Assembly: GCF_030549525.1 (NCBI RefSeq)
Contig: NZ_CP130831.1
Span: 3,435,501 to 3,499,500, forward strand
DNA: 64,000 nucleotides
Source: Stenotrophomonas sp. 704A1
GTDB taxonomy: Bacteria > Pseudomonadota > Gammaproteobacteria > Xanthomonadales > Xanthomonadaceae
Reading direction: 5' to 3'
Part shown: positions 54,558 to 63,130 of the stretch, piece by piece
Layout of the letters: every line of letters begins with the position of its first letter
How positions within the stretch are numbered: the first letter of the stretch is position 1
Made by a program: the position numbers and the translations under genes
The notes under the pieces: generated by a model
Told to the model about the DNA's origin: nothing
Seen by the model: only the letters and a program-made list of their open reading frames with translations
Database searches by the model: none

Positions 54558-54750
54558 CACACAGGTCGCCTGCGGCGGCCGAGGGGATTGGGAAAGTACG
54601 TGCCACGGCACGGAAATTGCATCACGGCAAGGGACTGTCGACCGGCAACCCGGCCGGCATCGGGAATCTGGAAGAAAGGAAGGGCCCACCGGCAGAGGCG
54701 CGCAGGCGCAGTGCGGTGGCTGACATTCGTGGATTGATCAGGGGGATCGC
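54558..54750 (+). promoter_or_regulatory. Long structured 5' leader before the autotransporter
   Basis: About 190 bases of untranslated leader. It contains a hairpin (CGTGCC-AC-GGCACG), a run GGAAATTGCATCACGGCAAG, and several GC-rich short inverted segments (CCGGC-AACCC-GGCCGG). It does not match the riboswitch families I know (it lacks the conserved elements of cyclic di-GMP, cobalamin, glycine or SAH types), so its role is unclear. Confidence 0.35.
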
Positions 54751-57700
54751 ATGTCCGCACCAAACTTCATCCGGCCGCTGCTGCGGGCGGCGCTTCTGCT
54801 GTTGCTGCTGGCCGGCATCCTGTCCAGCGTGCAGGCCGCACCGACCCAGTTGATCTTCAGCAACGCCGGCGGCATCGGCGCCACCTTCGCAGAGGACGGC
54901 CAGGGCGGGTCGACCGATATCCCAGGCATCACCCTGCAGATATTCCACACCAGCAATGCAGCCGGCACGCCTGCGGCTGGAATGACCTGGCAGGACAACA
55001 CCTTTTTCTTGAGCGATGACCCGTCGTGGAACGGGCTGACCCATGTCGACAATGCCGGCCGTTTCGGCCTGGCAATCCGGTCGGCGAACGGCCGGCGTTT
55101 CTCGATAGCCTCGTTCAAGTACTACAACTGGGGCGAAACGCTGGACACGACGTATACCGTTGAAGGCTACCGCGGCGGCGCCGTGGTCGGCAGCCGCAAC
55201 TTCTCGATTCCTCCGGGCCTGAGCATTCCGCTCACCGTGTCACTGCCAGCGGGCATCTTCGGCAATGTGGATGAAGTGCGGATCCGCACGCTCAGTGGCG
55301 GCACCAACATCAACAGCAGCTGGCACTCGATCAACAACCTGCTCGTCGAGGCCGCCAACACCGCGCCTGCGGACATGACGCTGAGCAATCCCAGTGTCGG
55401 CCAGAGCGCGGGGGTGAATGCCGTGATCGGTACGCTCAGCACCACCGATGCCGATGCCGGTGACACCTTCACCTACGCCCTGGCGAGCGGCGCCGGGGAC
55501 GGCGGCAATGCGTCCTTCAACATCAGCGGAAACACGCTCCGCGCCAACGATGCGCGCACGCTTGCGGCAGGTGGCGTGAGCATCCGTCTGCGCAGCACCG
55601 ACAGTGCCGGCGCAAGCGTGGAGAAGATCTTCAACCTCACCGTCATCGACGATCTCGCTCCGGCCGTTGCCAGCATCGCACCCAGCGGTTCACCGCCGGC
55701 TACCGCCACCAGCATGACCTTCGATGCGGTGTTCAGCGAACCGGTGAGCAATGTGTCCACCGACGACTTCACTGTCGTCGGCACCGGCAGCGCGGCCGGC
55801 AGCGTCGGCGCGGTGTCCGGCAGCGGAACAACCTACGCCGTGACCGTCACCGGCATCACCGGCAACGGCACGCTTCGATTGAACCTCAACAGCGGTACCA
55901 ACGTCGTCGACACCGCCGGCAACGCGGCCGCAGCGTTCACTGCGGGCAGCACCCATACCGTGGCCATCCCCACGGCACCCGGCGCCCCAATCATAGGCAT
56001 TGCAACCGCCTTCGACGGCCAGGCATCGGTGCCGTTCACTGCACCGCCCGACAACGGCGGCTCGATCATCACCGGCTACACCGTGACGGCGTCGCCGGGC
56101 GGCATGACCGTGGGCGGCGCCGGCTCGCCGCTGCTCGTCACCGGACTGGACAACGGTACGGCCTATACCTTCACCGTCACCGCCACCAATGCCATCGGCA
56201 CCGGCGTGGCATCCAGTGCATCCAATGCCGTTACACCGAAGGCTGCACAGAGCATCACCTTCGCCAATCCCGGCACCCAGATTTTCGGCACGACGCCGAC
56301 GTTGACCGCCAGCAGCAGCGCCGGCCTGGCAGTGACGTTCACCTCCAGCACCACCGCTGTGTGCACGATTACCAGTGGCGGCACCGTGGCCTTCATTTCT
56401 GCCGGTACCTGCAGCATCACCGCCGGACAGGCCGGCAACGGCGCCATCGCCGCAGCGGCGGATGTCATGCAGAGCTTCACCGTCAACGCGATCACGCCCA
56501 CGGCGCCGACGATCGGCACCGCCACCGCAGGCGATGCACAGGCCACCGTCACCTTCACCGCGCCGGCCAGCAACGGCGGCGCCCCCATCACCAGCTACAC
56601 GGTGACCGCAAACCCGGGCGGCAATACCGGCATCGGTGCTGGCTCGCCGATCACCGTGACCGGCCTGACCAATGGCGTGAACTACACGTTCTCCGTCGCC
56701 GCCACCAACAACGTTGGCACCGGCAACGGATCAGCCGCTTCCAACGCCGTCATCCCGGCCTCGCCGCAGACCATCACCTTCGCCAACCCGGGCGCGCAGA
56801 ACTACGGCACCATGCCCACGCTGACCGCCACCTCGACATCGGGCCTGCCGGTGTCGTTCACCTCGGCCACTCCCGGCGTGTGCACGATCACCAGCGGCGG
56901 CGTCCTGGCCTTCGCCACTGCCGGTACCTGCACCGTCCGCGCGGACCAGAGCGGCAACAGCAGCTATCTGGCGGCGAACCCGGTCAGCCAGTCCTTCACG
57001 GTCAATCCGGTGGTACCGGGCGCACCCACCGGCGCCATCGCCACGCCCTCGGGCACCGGTGAAATCAAGGTAGCGTTCAGCGCTCCGCTCAGCAGCGGTG
57101 GCGCTGCGATCACCAGCTACAGCGTGACGTCCATTCCTGGCGGCATCACCGCCCTGGGCGCGGGCAGCCCGATCACCGTCAGTGGGCTCACGGTCGGCCA
57201 GACCTATACCTTCACGGTGACGGCCACCAACAGCAGCGGCACCAGCGCGCCCTCGCCCGCGTCCAACGCGGCCGTCGCGGCCGATGCGATCGTCGCCAGT
57301 CCGTCCAGTGCGACCGTGCCTTACGGCGCAGGCAGCGTGGTGCCGTTGGCGATCAGCGGCGTGGCCAGTACGGTCAGCATCGTCAGCGCCCCCACCCATG
57401 GCGCGACGTCCGTTGTTGGCACCACCGTCACCTACACCCCCACGCCCGGCTACGCGGGCACCGACAGCTTCAGCTTCCAGGCCAGCGACGGCAACATGAC
57501 CTCGGCCACGGCGGTGGTGTCACTCACCGTTTCCGCGCCGACCCTGGCCACCTCGCCGGCGTCGTTGACCGCCGCCACGGCCGGCACCGCCTACACCCAG
57601 GCGCTGGTTACCAGCGGTGGCGCCGCGCCCTACGGCTACCAGGTGCAGGGCGGCTCCCTGCCGAGCGGCATGACGCTCAGCGCCGCGGGGGTGCTGGCAG

Positions 57701-59748
57701 GCACACCGACCGCCGCTGGCACGTATACCTTCAGCGTCCGCGCTACCGACAGCAGCACGGGCAGCGGCCCGTTCCATGTTGATACGGCCTACACGCTGCA
57801 GGTCAGCGCGCCGCAGATCGGGTTTGCGCTGTCCACGCTCCCGCAGTCCTCCACAGCCGTCGCCTACACCCAGCGGCTGCAGGTTTCCGGAGGTGTCGCA
57901 CCCTACAGCTTCCAGGTCAGCGCGGGCGCCCTGCCTTCCGGCCTCAGCCTGGGCAGCGATGGCACCTTCTCCGGCACGCCCACCGGTGCAGGCAGCTACG
58001 CGTTCACGGTGACCGTCACCGATGGCAACGGCTTCACCGCGAGCCAGGCGTTCACCCTGGACGTGATCGAGGCGGTCCAGCAGATCACCGCGTTCGTGGC
58101 CAATCCCACCGCCCCGGTCTACAGCATCGATGGGCGCTTCACCGTCTCAGCCAGCGGTGGCGCCTCCGGCAGTCCGGTGCTCTTTGCCACCACCACCCCT
58201 GCGATATGCCGTGTCGAAGGCAGCGCGGTGGTCATGCTGGCGGCCGGCCGTTGCAGCCTGACCGCCGACCAGGCCGGCAACGCGCAGTACCAGGCCGCGG
58301 CCCAGGTCACGCTGGACGTGGACATCACCGCCGCCGTACCGGTGCTGCAGTGGCCGCAGGAACTGCACAAGGTGTTCGGTGAGGCCGCGTTCGACCTGGC
58401 CGACCCGCAGAGCCCGAGCCGCGGCACCTTCAGCTACAGCAGCAGCAATACCTCGGTCGCCACCGTGCAGGGCCGGACCGTCACCGTTGCCGGCGAGGGC
58501 GTAACGATCCTGACCGTCACCCAGGCCGCCGCCGGTGGCTTTGCGGTGGGCACCGCGCAGCTGCGCCTTGTCGTCAGCCAGCGTCCCGATCCGAGCCGCG
58601 ACCCCGGCGTGATCGCTGGCCTGCAGGCCCAGGTCGATGCCAGTGTGCGCTTCGCCAGTGCGCAGCAGGCCAACATCCGCGATCGCCTGCGTCAGGTCCG
58701 CGGCGGCAGCAATACCTCCAGCAACCAGGTGTCGCTGAGCTACAGCGGCGGCAACGATCTACCCAGCGTGTCGGTGCCGATGTCGCGCCTGGGCGGCGAT
58801 GCGCTGCCGACGCTGCCTGCTGGTTGGGGCATGTGGGCCTCCGGTACTGCCAGCTACGGTGCCGTTGCAGGCCGCAGCAGCTACGACTTCCGCACCGATG
58901 GCCTCAGTGTGGGCGTGGATCGTGCGTTCGGCGACCAGTTGCTGTTCGGCCTCGCCGCCAGCATCGGCCGCAATACCAGTGACATGGACGACAGCGATGC
59001 ACGGGTCAGATCCGATCAGCGCTCGCTGGCCGCCTACGGTCTGTGGCGCGGTGGCGATCACGTGTTCGTCGATGGCGTGCTCGCGACCGGCACGCTGGAC
59101 TTCGATACGCGCCGCTGGAGTGCGGACGCGGATGCCTTTGCACAGGGCAAGCGTGAGGGTGACCAGTGGTTCGGTTCGCTGTCTGTCGGCTACGAGCACC
59201 GCACTGCAGGGATCTCGCTGGCCGGCTACGGTCGGGTCGAAGCCAGCCGCAGCACGCTGGACAGCTACCACGAGCGTGGCGCTGGCCTGTACGACCTGGT
59301 CTATCGCGAGCAGGTGGTACGCAACAGCGCCGTCGCGCTGGGCCTGGAGGGCGCGTACCTGCCCACCGACCCGGAGGCGCGCGTGCGTCCGTTCTGGAGC
59401 ATCGAGTACCGCCAGGCACTGGATGACAAGGGGGATGCCTACATGAACTACGTGGTGGGCCCGCGTGCGCAGGATTACCAGCTGCGCATGCAGAGCTACA
59501 ACGACCATGCGCTGTCGATCGCGGCCGGCATGGATGTGCGCCTGCAGCGTGGTTGGTTCATGTCGCTGCTGCTGGGCCACGAGCAGACCCGTGGTTCGAG
59601 CCGTGCCAGCAGCATCGGCCTGCGTGTGGGCTATGGCGCAGCCGGTGGCGCGTCTGGTACCAATACGCTCGGCAACAACGATGGCAGCGGCAAGCAACGC
59701 TGCAACCCGCGCCGTTGCCCGCCGCAGGCCAGCGCCGCGCCGCGCTGA
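54751..59748 (+). CDS. Giant autotransporter with Ig/FnIII-like passenger
   Basis: A 1665-residue protein. Residues 1-30 are a signal peptide. The passenger is built from a jelly-roll-like N-terminal domain (about 31-200), a cadherin-like domain (205-300), a Big/SwmA-like unit (305-405), then three fibronectin-III-like units alternating with MBG-like units (about 409-845), a tandem-95-like domain (847-928), and two putative-Ig modules with the YTQ...SGGAAPYGYQV...LPSGMTLS pattern (929-1107). After two more MBG/Big2-like units a helical linker (about 1284-1320, AQVDASVRFASAQQANIRDRL) leads to the 12-strand beta-barrel (about 1358-1628). The C-terminal 37 residues after the last strand are unusual. 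It is probably a surface adhesin or matrix protein. Confidence 0.88.
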   Translation: MSAPNFIRPLLRAALLLLLLAGILSSVQAAPTQLIFSNAGGIGATFAEDGQGGSTDIPGITLQIFHTSNAAGTPAAGMTWQDNTFFLSDDPSWNGLTHVDNAGRFGLAIRSANGRRFSIASFKYYNWGETLDTTYTVEGYRGGAVVGSRNFSIPPGLSIPLTVSLPAGIFGNVDEVRIRTLSGGTNINSSWHSINNLLVEAANTAPADMTLSNPSVGQSAGVNAVIGTLSTTDADAGDTFTYALASGAGDGGNASFNISGNTLRANDARTLAAGGVSIRLRSTDSAGASVEKIFNLTVIDDLAPAVASIAPSGSPPATATSMTFDAVFSEPVSNVSTDDFTVVGTGSAAGSVGAVSGSGTTYAVTVTGITGNGTLRLNLNSGTNVVDTAGNAAAAFTAGSTHTVAIPTAPGAPIIGIATAFDGQASVPFTAPPDNGGSIITGYTVTASPGGMTVGGAGSPLLVTGLDNGTAYTFTVTATNAIGTGVASSASNAVTPKAAQSITFANPGTQIFGTTPTLTASSSAGLAVTFTSSTTAVCTITSGGTVAFISAGTCSITAGQAGNGAIAAAADVMQSFTVNAITPTAPTIGTATAGDAQATVTFTAPASNGGAPITSYTVTANPGGNTGIGAGSPITVTGLTNGVNYTFSVAATNNVGTGNGSAASNAVIPASPQTITFANPGAQNYGTMPTLTATSTSGLPVSFTSATPGVCTITSGGVLAFATAGTCTVRADQSGNSSYLAANPVSQSFTVNPVVPGAPTGAIATPSGTGEIKVAFSAPLSSGGAAITSYSVTSIPGGITALGAGSPITVSGLTVGQTYTFTVTATNSSGTSAPSPASNAAVAADAIVASPSSATVPYGAGSVVPLAISGVASTVSIVSAPTHGATSVVGTTVTYTPTPGYAGTDSFSFQASDGNMTSATAVVSLTVSAPTLATSPASLTAATAGTAYTQALVTSGGAAPYGYQVQGGSLPSGMTLSAAGVLAGTPTAAGTYTFSVRATDSSTGSGPFHVDTAYTLQVSAPQIGFALSTLPQSSTAVAYTQRLQVSGGVAPYSFQVSAGALPSGLSLGSDGTFSGTPTGAGSYAFTVTVTDGNGFTASQAFTLDVIEAVQQITAFVANPTAPVYSIDGRFTVSASGGASGSPVLFATTTPAICRVEGSAVVMLAAGRCSLTADQAGNAQYQAAAQVTLDVDITAAVPVLQWPQELHKVFGEAAFDLADPQSPSRGTFSYSSSNTSVATVQGRTVTVAGEGVTILTVTQAAAGGFAVGTAQLRLVVSQRPDPSRDPGVIAGLQAQVDASVRFASAQQANIRDRLRQVRGGSNTSSNQVSLSYSGGNDLPSVSVPMSRLGGDALPTLPAGWGMWASGTASYGAVAGRSSYDFRTDGLSVGVDRAFGDQLLFGLAASIGRNTSDMDDSDARVRSDQRSLAAYGLWRGGDHVFVDGVLATGTLDFDTRRWSADADAFAQGKREGDQWFGSLSVGYEHRTAGISLAGYGRVEASRSTLDSYHERGAGLYDLVYREQVVRNSAVALGLEGAYLPTDPEARVRPFWSIEYRQALDDKGDAYMNYVVGPRAQDYQLRMQSYNDHALSIAAGMDVRLQRGWFMSLLLGHEQTRGSSRASSIGLRVGYGAAGGASGTNTLGNNDGSGKQRCNPRRCPPQASAAPR

Positions 59749-59765
59749 GGCTGTCCTGAAACCGG

Positions 59766-59790
59766 CATGCTCCCCCGCTATGGGGGGCAT
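59766..59790 (+). terminator. Hairpin after the autotransporter gene
   Basis: CATGCTCCCC and GGGGGGCATG form an imperfect stem, about 18 bases after the stop codon. No U-run follows. It may be a weak terminator before the next two genes. Confidence 0.4.
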
Positions 59791-59846
59791 GTCGGATCAG
59801 CGATACTTGCGCCCCCGCCGCAGGACGCGGCTGCCAAGGAGAAACA

Positions 59847-60389
59847 ATGATGCGATGGACATCCGCACTGGCCATGATGGCCTTGACGTTGCCGCTGCCC
59901 GCCCTTGCCGATGGCGGTTGGATCGATCACGACGGCAAGGCAGTGCCGCAGACCGATGCCATGAAATCCCGGGATGGGTTTGCGGCGTCACTGCTGCTCA
60001 CCTCCGATGCCGATTGGCAGGCCAAGTGGGAAACCCCCGCGGACACCACGCCGAGCTTCACCGAGGCCAGCGACGTGCAGCTGGGCGGAGAGTTGTTCGT
60101 GCTGACGTTCCTGTCCAACCCGCAACTGGGCGAGGATGGCGCAGCCAAGGTGCACTGTGACGTGCGCATGCTTCGCCCGGACGGTAGCAGCAGTGCGGAG
60201 GAACGCGATGTTCCCTGTTTCACCGCTCGCCTGCCGGGCCCACCAACTCTGCTGTACATGACCAACCTGCACCTGAAGTTCGTCGCCGAGGCCGGTGACC
60301 CGAAGGGCACGTGGACCGCGCAGGTGGTGGTCAGGGATCTGTTGCGGAATGTGAGCCTGCCCCTGCAGGCCCACTTCCACGTCCATTGA
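59847..60389 (+). CDS. Secreted hypothetical protein
   Basis: A 180-residue protein. Residues 1-21 (MMRWTSALAMMALTLPLPALA) are a signal peptide with an AxA site. The mature part is mainly beta-strand by pattern and carries two cysteines (VHCDVRM and VPCFTAR) that may pair. AAGGAG sits five bases before the first of two adjacent ATG codons. I do not recognise the family. It is followed after 14 bases by a small membrane protein, so the two are likely co-expressed. The periplasm is the expected place. Confidence 0.7.
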   Translation: MMRWTSALAMMALTLPLPALADGGWIDHDGKAVPQTDAMKSRDGFAASLLLTSDADWQAKWETPADTTPSFTEASDVQLGGELFVLTFLSNPQLGEDGAAKVHCDVRMLRPDGSSSAEERDVPCFTARLPGPPTLLYMTNLHLKFVAEAGDPKGTWTAQVVVRDLLRNVSLPLQAHFHVH

Positions 60390-60403
60390 CAGGAGGCCTG
60401 CAG

Positions 60404-60694
60404 ATGAAGGCGCGACGACTGCTGAGCTGGACCGGCATTGCACTCTGCATGGCCTACCTGCTGCTGACCGCATGGCTGGTCCACGGCGCGCAGACGGACG
60501 CGGACCCCAAGGGTACCTACATTCTGATGGCGCTCCCCATCACGCTGCAGTCCGCCGCGCTTGATGCCATCGGCGCAGGCAGCCTGTTGTACGGCAAGCC
60601 CTGGTCGACCGCGTATGCGGTGTTGGTTCCGCCAACACTGCTGTTGCTGTACGCAGCCGGTTGGTTGATCGAACGATCGGCGCGCGGGCGCTAG
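60404..60694 (+). CDS. Small membrane protein
   Basis: A 96-residue protein with three hydrophobic helices (about 7-29, 40-60 and 71-90) and short loops. AGGAGG lies seven bases before the ATG. It resembles the small SCO4225-type membrane proteins in length and layout, but I do not claim membership. Closely spaced after the secreted protein gene, it could be a membrane partner of it. Confidence 0.7.
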   Translation: MKARRLLSWTGIALCMAYLLLTAWLVHGAQTDADPKGTYILMALPITLQSAALDAIGAGSLLYGKPWSTAYAVLVPPTLLLLYAAGWLIERSARGR

Positions 60695-60718
60695 CGGCAC
60701 TCAACCTTTGCGTGCATC

Positions 60719-60754
60719 GACGCCCTGCATGCGGGTCATCGCATGCAGGGCGTC
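60719..60754. terminator. Strong hairpin between convergent genes
   Basis: A perfect 14-base-pair stem (GACGCCCTGCATGC and complement) with an eight-base loop lies between the small membrane protein gene and the chemotaxis receptor gene. It lacks a U-run on either strand, so it may be a bidirectional Rho-assisted or 3'-end stabilising hairpin. Confidence 0.7.
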
Positions 60755-60778
60755 ATCCAGCATCCAACTACGCAGTGC

Positions 60779-62905
60779 TTACGCCGCGCGCGCAGACACC
60801 GCAGGCTTGCGCACATCCTGCTCCAGCTGGAACACCGACACCGAGGTGGTCAGGGCATGCGCCTGCTCTTCCAGCGCGCGGCTGGCGGCTGTTGCCTCTT
60901 CCACCAGTGCGGCGTTCTGCTGGGTCACCTGGTCCATCTGCACCACCACCTGGTTGACCTGCTCGATGCCGGCCGCCTGTTCCTTGCTGGCCGCGGCGAT
61001 GTCACTCATCAGCTGGGTGGTGCGCGCACTGGCCTGGGCGACGCGGGCAATGGCTGCTTCCGATTCGACGGTCACCGCCAGGCCGCTCTGGACCTTGGCG
61101 GCGGCATCCTCGATCAGCTCCTTGATCTCCTTGGCGGCAACACCGGCGCGCTGCGCCAGCGTGCGCACTTCGCTGGCGACCACGGCGAAGCCGCGTCCCT
61201 GCTCACCGGCACGTGCGGCTTCCACCGCCGCATTGAGCGCCAGGATGTTGGTCTGGAAGGCGATGCCGTCGATCACCGTGGAGATTTCCGAGATGCGCGC
61301 CGACGACTGATCGATCTCGCCCATCACCGTGGCCATCTGGGCCATGGCCTGTTCGGTCTCGCGCACCGCAGCACCGGCAGCGTGCGCTTCGCTGTCGGCC
61401 TGGCGCGCCAGTTCGGCATTCTGGCGCACGGTCGAGGTCAGCTCTTCCATCGATGCGGCGGCCTCTTCCAGATTGGCGGCCTGCTGTTCGGTGCGGCGCG
61501 ACAGATCGTTGTTGCCGGCGGCCAGTTCCTGCGCCGCGTTGTTGATGCTGTCGGCGGCCACCTGGATGCCACGCACGATGCCGGTCAGCTGTGCGGTGGT
61601 GGTGTTGGCATCGTCGCGCATGCGCGCGAACACGCCTTCGTACTCGCCGTCCATGCGCGCAGTGAGGTTGCCGTGGGAGATCGCACGCAGCACGTCGGAG
61701 ACATCGGCGATGCTGGCCTGCGAGCTGGCCATCATGCCGTTGAGGTGGTTGACCATGGCCTGGAACTGGTACTGGAAGGCCGATGCATCGCCACGCATGC
61801 TGAAATCACCGGCGCGGGCGGCCTGCGCCAGTGCATCGATCTGGGCGTTGATCGCCATCAGGCTCTGCTTCACCGCGGCCAGGGTGCGGGTCAGCGTGCC
61901 CTTCTCGCCTGGGTACTCGGGCAGATCGCGGCTCAGATCACCGATGGCATAGCGCTGCATGACCTCGGCCATCAGCAGCTGCACCTGCACGTGCGACTCG
62001 ACCAGGTGATTGGTGGCCTGCACCATGCGGCCGAAATCGCCGGGGAACGCGCTGGCGTCCATCCGGTAACGGATCGCACCGGCTTCATGCTGCTCGGCCA
62101 TCTGCAGCTGCGCACCGATCGCGGCCTGCACGCTCTGGCGCACGCTGGCCATCGCCTCGCCCAGCTGGGTCAGTTCATCACGGCCGCCGAGGCGGAACTC
62201 CTGGTCCAGCTCGCCCTTGGACAGGCGCTCGGCCAGCTGCACCGCACGCGCCAGCGGCGCGGTCATGCTGCGGCCGATCAGTACCGAGGCGGCGATGCCG
62301 ACCAGCAGCGCCACACCCCCCAGTACCAGCAGCTGCAACAGGCTGCGCTCACCCAGGCGGATCGCCTCGGCGGCGGCCTCGCGGCTTTCCTTTTCTTCAT
62401 AGGCCACGCCGTCGGCCAGCGCCTTGTTCCAGCCGTTGGCGGCCTCCTGCACCGGGCCGAGGGTCAGCGCCACGGCGCCGGGATAATCGCCCTGCTCCAT
62501 CCGTTCGCTGGTCTGCTTGTTGAGCGGGCGCGCGATCGCGCGCTTGGCGGCGATGGTGTCGCCGATCACCTTGCCCTCGGCGTCGCCCGGCAGTGCCTGA
62601 TAGGCGGCCCAGCTGGCCTCGTAGCGCTTGACCAGATCGGCGATGCGCTGCTCGTCGGCCGCGCGTGCGTCGCCCTGGCGGATCAGCATCTCGCGGCGCA
62701 CCACCATCATCTGGTTGTTGGCATCGAGCATTTCCGACAGCAGCCGTACCTTGGCCACGCTGACCTCGACCACCTGCTGCATCGCGCGCTTCTGCACGGT
62801 GGTGGCGGTGGCACCGGTAGCGACGACCGCCGCGACCAGCAGCAGCAACAGGCCAAAGCCCAGCCCAAGACGCCAGGCAACCCTGACGTTCCTCAAGTAA
62901 TTCAT
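60779..62905 (-). CDS. Methyl-accepting chemotaxis protein
   Basis: A 708-residue receptor. The first membrane helix is at about 12-32, a periplasmic four-helix sensor follows, and the second helix is at about 190-213. A HAMP domain and a linker with coiled-coil character lead to the signalling domain, whose tip is [41 protein letters not shown]. Candidate methylation sites lie in the surrounding helices. The cytoplasmic part is longer than in Tsr because of an extended region between HAMP and tip with repeated [21 protein letters not shown] segments. The start at [14 protein letters not shown] gives a correct first helix. It works with CheA/CheW not in the window. Confidence 0.94.
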   Translation of the reverse strand: MNYLRNVRVAWRLGLGFGLLLLLVAAVVATGATATTVQKRAMQQVVEVSVAKVRLLSEMLDANNQMMVVRREMLIRQGDARAADEQRIADLVKRYEASWAAYQALPGDAEGKVIGDTIAAKRAIARPLNKQTSERMEQGDYPGAVALTLGPVQEAANGWNKALADGVAYEEKESREAAAEAIRLGERSLLQLLVLGGVALLVGIAASVLIGRSMTAPLARAVQLAERLSKGELDQEFRLGGRDELTQLGEAMASVRQSVQAAIGAQLQMAEQHEAGAIRYRMDASAFPGDFGRMVQATNHLVESHVQVQLLMAEVMQRYAIGDLSRDLPEYPGEKGTLTRTLAAVKQSLMAINAQIDALAQAARAGDFSMRGDASAFQYQFQAMVNHLNGMMASSQASIADVSDVLRAISHGNLTARMDGEYEGVFARMRDDANTTTAQLTGIVRGIQVAADSINNAAQELAAGNNDLSRRTEQQAANLEEAAASMEELTSTVRQNAELARQADSEAHAAGAAVRETEQAMAQMATVMGEIDQSSARISEISTVIDGIAFQTNILALNAAVEAARAGEQGRGFAVVASEVRTLAQRAGVAAKEIKELIEDAAAKVQSGLAVTVESEAAIARVAQASARTTQLMSDIAAASKEQAAGIEQVNQVVVQMDQVTQQNAALVEEATAASRALEEQAHALTTSVSVFQLEQDVRKPAVSARAA

Positions 62906-62934
62906 GGGGGTATCCAAAACGGGGGGATGCGCCC

Positions 62935-62966
62935 TTATCGGCGTTTCGAAGCTGGATCTTGATCCG
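62935..62966 (-). promoter_or_regulatory. Candidate FliA (sigma-28) promoter of the chemotaxis receptor
   Basis: The minus strand reads GCCGATAA, a perfect match to the sigma-28 -10 element, with TCAAGATC 12 bases upstream as an imperfect -35. It lies about 30 bases before the start codon, giving a leader of roughly 20 bases. Confidence 0.75.
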
Positions 62967-63130
62967 CACATGCTGAATGCTTCGGGCGCGGTTCACGTTG
63001 GCTCGGATGGCCACGGGTCAATGCGCAGCCCCTCGGCAGGGGTCTGATCCACGCGATGTCGTTATGCTAGGGCGCCGCTGATCTGCAGAACGCCAGGCCA
63101 CGGCCAATCACGCCCCAAACAAGGATGACC

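Larger units (their letters stand above)
54329..54750. other. 422-base spacer with promoter and long leader
   Basis: The first 195 bases contain no clear structure except the promoter region of the divergent hydrolase. The right half is the leader of the autotransporter gene. No gene is supported. Confidence 0.7.

Noticed and set aside
54600..54720. Possible cyclic di-GMP riboswitch in the autotransporter leader
   Set aside because: The GGCAA-type stretch is suggestive but the conserved core elements of the GEMM motif are missing.
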